Below, piece after piece: positions 21,956 to 24,949 of a DNA stretch of 24,949 nucleotides. This stretch comes from an uncultured Lachnospiraceae bacterium. GTDB lineage: Bacteria; Bacillota; Clostridia; Lachnospirales; Lachnospiraceae. Each line of letters begins with the position of its first letter. Position 1 is the first letter of the stretch. The position numbers and the translations under genes were made by a program. The notes under the pieces are model-generated. The model had not been told where the DNA came from and ran no database searches. It worked only from the letters and a program-made list of their open reading frames with translations. The DNA lies in the NCBI GenBank assembly GCA_910588755.1, contig CAJUQZ010000048.1, forward strand, positions 1 through 24,949, written 5' to 3'.

Positions 21956-23041
21956 ATGGAAAAGCCATCACAAAATAATAGTGAGATTCGTATTCTTGTA
22001 GTTGATGATGTTGAGGTCAATCTGATCATTCTCGAGGAAATTATCAAAAATATGGGCTATCAGGCCCTGCTGGCACAAAGCGTCAAGGAGGCGCTAGAGA
22101 TTATCGGGGACAGCGCTATCCTGCCAAGGATTGTCCTGTCAGATATTTCCATGCCTGAGATTGACGGGTATACATTCTGTTCGATGCTCAAAAATGATCC
22201 TTACACAAAGGATATTCCAGTTATCTTTATCTCTGCAATGGACACGGCTTCGGATCTTAGCAAGGGATTTGCGCTTGGCGCGGTGGATTATATACCAAAG
22301 CCCTTCGACAAGACCGAGGTGGAGATGCGCATTTCCACACATCTCAAAATCTACACGATGCAAAAAGACCTCGAGGAGAACAACAAACAGCTCAACCTCG
22401 TGGTGGCGCGCCAGATGGAGAAGCTGAGAATCGAGCAGAAAAATATTATGACAGCGCTGGCAAGGCTTGTGGAGAGCAGGGAGAACGTGTCCGGCTCACA
22501 CTACAGAAACATATTGTACAACAGCCGGATACTGGCGGAGGGAATGCAGCTGTATCCGAAATTCGAGGAGCAGGTTACAGACGACTTTATCGACACGATT
22601 GAGTCTAGTGCCGGCCTTCATGATATTGGCAAGCTCATGATCCCGGACCGGATTCTGCTAAAGAATGCGCCGCTTGACGAGGAGGAGCGCAGGATTATGT
22701 GCACCCATGCAGAACTTGGCGCTAAGACGCTGATGGATATATATGAGGGCGTTGAGACAAATGATTTTATCGATATGGCGATTGATATTGCAAGGTATCA
22801 TCATGAGTGCTGGGATGGCTCCGGCTATCCCAAGGGCTTAAAGGGAAATGAAATACCGCTTTCTGCCCGTATCGTCAAGGTTGTGGACGTGTTTGATGCC
22901 ATGATCAGTGAGCGGCGTTACAAGAAACCGATTCCGCTCGACCAGACGCTTACATATATGCAGGAGAAGGCAGGGAGCATCTTTGATCCCGACATCATCC
23001 GCGTGTTTATGCGGATTTATCGGAATTTTAGAGGGATCTAA
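21956..23041 (+). CDS. Response regulator with HD-GYP cyclic-di-GMP phosphodiesterase domain
   Basis: The 361-residue protein joins an intact receiver domain (D17-D18, phospho-acceptor D63 in VLSDISMPEID, K115 in IPKPFD), a coiled-coil linker (about 133-165) and an HD-GYP domain. The latter has LHDIGKLMIPDR (H222-D223), H251, YHHECWDGSGYPKGLKG (281-297) and DVFDAMISERRYKKP. This domain class hydrolyses cyclic-di-GMP, usually to GMP, with two or three bound metals; all main metal ligands appear present. The start at 21956 follows GGGAG by 5 bases; GTG at 21926 overlaps the kinase stop and is an alternative. It is the last gene of the block and the probable output of the kinase upstream. Confidence 0.93.
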   Translation: MEKPSQNNSEIRILVVDDVEVNLIILEEIIKNMGYQALLAQSVKEALEIIGDSAILPRIVLSDISMPEIDGYTFCSMLKNDPYTKDIPVIFISAMDTASDLSKGFALGAVDYIPKPFDKTEVEMRISTHLKIYTMQKDLEENNKQLNLVVARQMEKLRIEQKNIMTALARLVESRENVSGSHYRNILYNSRILAEGMQLYPKFEEQVTDDFIDTIESSAGLHDIGKLMIPDRILLKNAPLDEEERRIMCTHAELGAKTLMDIYEGVETNDFIDMAIDIARYHHECWDGSGYPKGLKGNEIPLSARIVKVVDVFDAMISERRYKKPIPLDQTLTYMQEKAGSIFDPDIIRVFMRIYRNFRGI

Positions 23042-23196
23042 GACAGGTTGAAATAATATGACAGTTTAGTAAAAAACTACCATTCATAAAACTTTTCACT
23101 CCGTTAATAATAGGATTAAGATAAGCGACAAAAAGCTTGTCTTTGAAAATAGATTGTTATAGAGAGCAAAAAATTGATTAACGGAGGTAAAAAATT

Positions 23197-23403
23197 ATGG
23201 CATCACAGAGTAGATCAAACAGAGTAGAGGTTCCAGAGGCAAAGGCAGCAATGGACCGTTTCAAGACTGAGGTAGCATCAGAGCTTGGCGTAAACTTAAA
23301 GGAAGGCTACAACGGCGATCTCACATCACGCGAGGCCGGAAGCATTGGCGGCGAGATGGTTCGTAGAATGGTAAAGAGCTATGAGGAGTCTTTAAACAAA
23401 TAA
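23197..23403 (+). CDS. Alpha/beta-type small acid-soluble spore protein
   Basis: The 68-residue protein coats and protects DNA in dormant spores and serves as an amino-acid store at germination. It contains the family core: FKTEVASELGVNL, which carries the Gpr protease cleavage region, then GYNGDLTSREAGSIGGEMVRRMV. A strong GGAGG at 23183-23187 lies 9 bases before the ATG. Expression is expected from sigma-G in the forespore, but I could not find a convincing sigma-G promoter in the A/T-rich 155 bases upstream. It stands alone between the HD-GYP gene and a strong terminator, and shows that the host makes spores or descends from spore formers. Confidence 0.97.
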   Translation: MASQSRSNRVEVPEAKAAMDRFKTEVASELGVNLKEGYNGDLTSREAGSIGGEMVRRMVKSYEESLNK

Positions 23404-23421
23404 GACCAGGCTGGGCAATAG

Positions 23422-23456
23422 AATGGGATGCAGGTATTCACTGCGTCCCATTTTTT
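23422..23456 (+). terminator. Strong intrinsic terminator after the spore protein gene
   Basis: AATGGGATGCAG at 23422-23433 pairs with CTGCGTCCCATT at 23441-23452 over 12 base pairs (one G-T) around a 7-base loop and runs into TTTTTT. Confidence 0.93.
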
Positions 23457-23521
23457 GTCTTTTTTATTTTTATAACTTTTACAACTTTACGAAAATTTTT
23501 CTTTTATTTTCCGTAATCCTA

Positions 23522-23530
23522 TGATATAAT
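23522..23530 (+). promoter_or_regulatory. Extended -10 promoter for trigger factor
   Basis: TGATATAAT matches TGnTATAAT. The -35 position 17 bases upstream is a weak TTTTAT. It predicts a 5' leader of about 140 bases before the tig ATG. Confidence 0.65.
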
Positions 23531-23572
23531 AAAAAACGATTGGTAACTATTTGATGAATGGTTACAGAGGGA

Positions 23573-23593
23573 CAGTGTACGGATGGTACACTG
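23573..23593 (+). other. 8-bp perfect hairpin in the trigger factor leader
   Basis: CAGTGTAC at 23573-23580 pairs with GTACACTG at 23586-23593 around GGATG. A shorter GTAAC/GTTAC pair lies just upstream (23543-23547 with 23561-23565). No T run follows, so these look like leader RNA structure and not a terminator. I recognise no known riboswitch. Confidence 0.5.
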
Positions 23594-23678
23594 AAACAGA
23601 TAAAAATAAAAATATGATTCATGGCAGGCATGGCTGCGTGATATGCATTGCATGATATACAAGGAGGAAACGAGACAA

Positions 23679-24949
23679 ATGAATTTACAGGTAGAAAAGT
23701 TAGAGGGAAATATGGCTAAGCTTACAGTAGAAGCGCCCGCAGAGGAGTTTGAGCAGGCAATTGAGAAAGCTTACCAGAAGAATAAGGGCAAACTGAGCAT
23801 TCCGGGATTCCGTAAGGGAAAGGTTCCCCGCAAGATGATAGAACAAATGTATGGAAAAGAGATCTTTTACGAGGATGCCGCAAATTTCCTTATTCCATTT
23901 GTATATGCAAAGGCTGTGGATGAATGCACAGAGGAGATCGTATCGCAGCCAACGATTGAGGTCGTACAGGCAGAGTCAGGAAAGCCCTTTATCTTTACGG
24001 CAGAGGTAGCAATCAAGCCGGAGGTAACACTTGGAAAATACAAGGGGATTGAGGTCGAGAAGGCCGACACAAGTGTTACGGACGAGGAGGTTGATGCCGC
24101 AATCGAGAAGGAGCGGGAGAACAATGCGAGAACAATCTCGGTTGAGGGCCGGGCTGTCAAGGATGGTGATATGACCATGCTCGACTATGAAGGATTTGTT
24201 GACGGGAAGAGTTTTGAGGGTGGAAAGGATGAGAACTATCCACTCACAATTGGTTCTGGTACGTTTATCCCGGGTTTTGAGGAGCAGTTAATCGGCGCTG
24301 AGCTGGACAAGGAAGTGGAAGTCAATGTGACATTTCCGGAGGATTACCAGGAATCTTCGCTTGCTGGAAAGCCGGCCGTGTTTAAGTGTGTAGTTAGGGA
24401 GATTAAGGAGAAAGAACTGCCAGAGCTCGATGATGAGTTTGCAAGTGAAGTATCAGAGTTTGATACCCTGGCAGAGTACAGGGAGGATGTCCGTAAGAGC
24501 CTGACAGAGAAGAAGGAAGAAGAAGCAAAGGCTGTGAAGGAAGAGAATGTCATCGAGGCCATCATAGCCGACGCACAGATGGATATTCCAGAGGCGATGC
24601 TTGAGACGCAGCAGCGCTCGATGGCGGACGATTTCGCACAGAGAATACAGATGCAGGGTATCTCAATCGACCAGTATTTTCAGTTTACAGGTCTGACGAG
24701 GGCAGCGCTTCTCGAACAGATGAAACCGCAGGCAGAGCAGAGGATAAAGACCAGGCTGGTGCTTGAGGCTGTGGCAAAGGCAGAGAGCATAGAGACAAGT
24801 GAGGAAGAATACGCGGCAGAGATCAGGAAGATGGCGGAGAGCTACCAGATGACGGAAGATAAAATCAAAGAGATGGTTGGCGAGTTTGAGCAGAAGGCAA
24901 TCCGGGAGGATATACGTATCAGGAAAGCGCTGGATTTGGCCGTGGAGCA
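23679..24949 (+). CDS. tig: Trigger factor, ribosome-bound chaperone (3' end beyond window)
   Basis: Trigger factor binds the ribosome exit tunnel, shields new chains and has peptidyl-prolyl isomerase activity. The visible 423 residues include the ribosome-binding signature GFRKGKVP at 43-50, in the same position as in E. coli. An FKBP-type isomerase domain spans about 150-245 (DGDMTMLDYEGFVDGKSFEG, then PLTIGSGTFIPGFEEQLIGA). The long helical C-terminal chaperone arms run on to the window edge. AAGGAGGAAA lies about 9 bases before the ATG. Most full-length proteins are about 430 residues, so only a short end is missing. In many Firmicutes clpP and clpX follow, which cannot be seen here. Confidence 0.97.
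   Translation, partial: MNLQVEKLEGNMAKLTVEAPAEEFEQAIEKAYQKNKGKLSIPGFRKGKVPRKMIEQMYGKEIFYEDAANFLIPFVYAKAVDECTEEIVSQPTIEVVQAESGKPFIFTAEVAIKPEVTLGKYKGIEVEKADTSVTDEEVDAAIEKERENNARTISVEGRAVKDGDMTMLDYEGFVDGKSFEGGKDENYPLTIGSGTFIPGFEEQLIGAELDKEVEVNVTFPEDYQESSLAGKPAVFKCVVREIKEKELPELDDEFASEVSEFDTLAEYREDVRKSLTEKKEEEAKAVKEENVIEAIIADAQMDIPEAMLETQQRSMADDFAQRIQMQGISIDQYFQFTGLTRAALLEQMKPQAEQRIKTRLVLEAVAKAESIETSEEEYAAEIRKMAESYQMTEDKIKEMVGEFEQKAIREDIRIRKALDLAVE

Noticed and set aside
23049..23196. Sigma-G promoter for the spore protein gene
   Set aside because: CATTCATA at 23081 and GAAATA at 23050 look vaguely similar, but spacing (25) and the -10 match are wrong.
1..24949. CRISPR array, tRNA or rRNA genes
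   Set aside because: No regularly spaced repeats with unique spacers, and no cloverleaf or rRNA sequence, were noticed; the tandem repeats at 16770 and 19463 have no spacers.

Overview
The window looks like a piece of a spore-forming, Gram-positive Clostridia chromosome, most likely Lachnospiraceae (inference). Supporting signs are an alpha/beta small acid-soluble spore protein, a cysteine-rich YlmC/YmxH sporulation protein, AGGAGG-type ribosome binding sites, consensus sigma-A promoters, and the neighbour set NusG-II protein, Gx transporter and DNA polymerase IV. I cannot name the genus.

Layout. Bases 1 to about 3190 are the right end of an AT-rich integrated element: the C-terminus of a phage tail tape-measure protein (open at the left edge), two small phage-type ORFs, several hairpins, a Tn916-like excisionase and a tyrosine integrase. 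Host DNA then follows with ychF, lgt, a cytosolic GH3 glycosidase, ylmC/ymxH and nrdR. Next is an oligopeptide/nickel-type ABC importer, with a lipoprotein binding protein and two permeases but no ATPase gene, then an unexplained 61-codon ORF, a NusG-II membrane protein, a Gx/HepI transporter and DNA polymerase IV. A secreted GH53 endo-galactanase lipoprotein lies convergent to the polymerase. After a DJ-1/PfpI protein comes a six-gene chemosensory block: cheR, cheB, cheY, cheW, a PAS histidine kinase and an HD-GYP response regulator. The window closes with a spore-protein gene, a strong terminator, and trigger factor, which runs off the right edge.

How the genes fit together. Lgt would lipidate the two lipoproteins encoded here, the ABC binding protein and GH53. 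The galactanase would release galacto-oligosaccharides outside the cell. The GH3 enzyme, which has no signal peptide, would act on imported oligosaccharides, although its substrate is not shown by the sequence.

The most interesting region is 17500-23041. It has chemotaxis adaptation genes and CheW, but no receptor and no CheA in the window. Its CheB keeps the methylesterase triad but has lost the receiver-domain phosphorylation residues (Cys at the phospho-Asp position, Gly-Asn in place of the acidic pair). The PAS kinase ends in a helical domain that resembles an HPt domain without its histidine. The last gene is a full receiver-HD-GYP protein predicted to degrade cyclic-di-GMP. The block starts from a perfect sigma-A promoter rather than a flagellar sigma-28 one. 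This suggests a chemosensory-like system that may feed into cyclic-di-GMP control rather than a standard flagellar chemotaxis operon.
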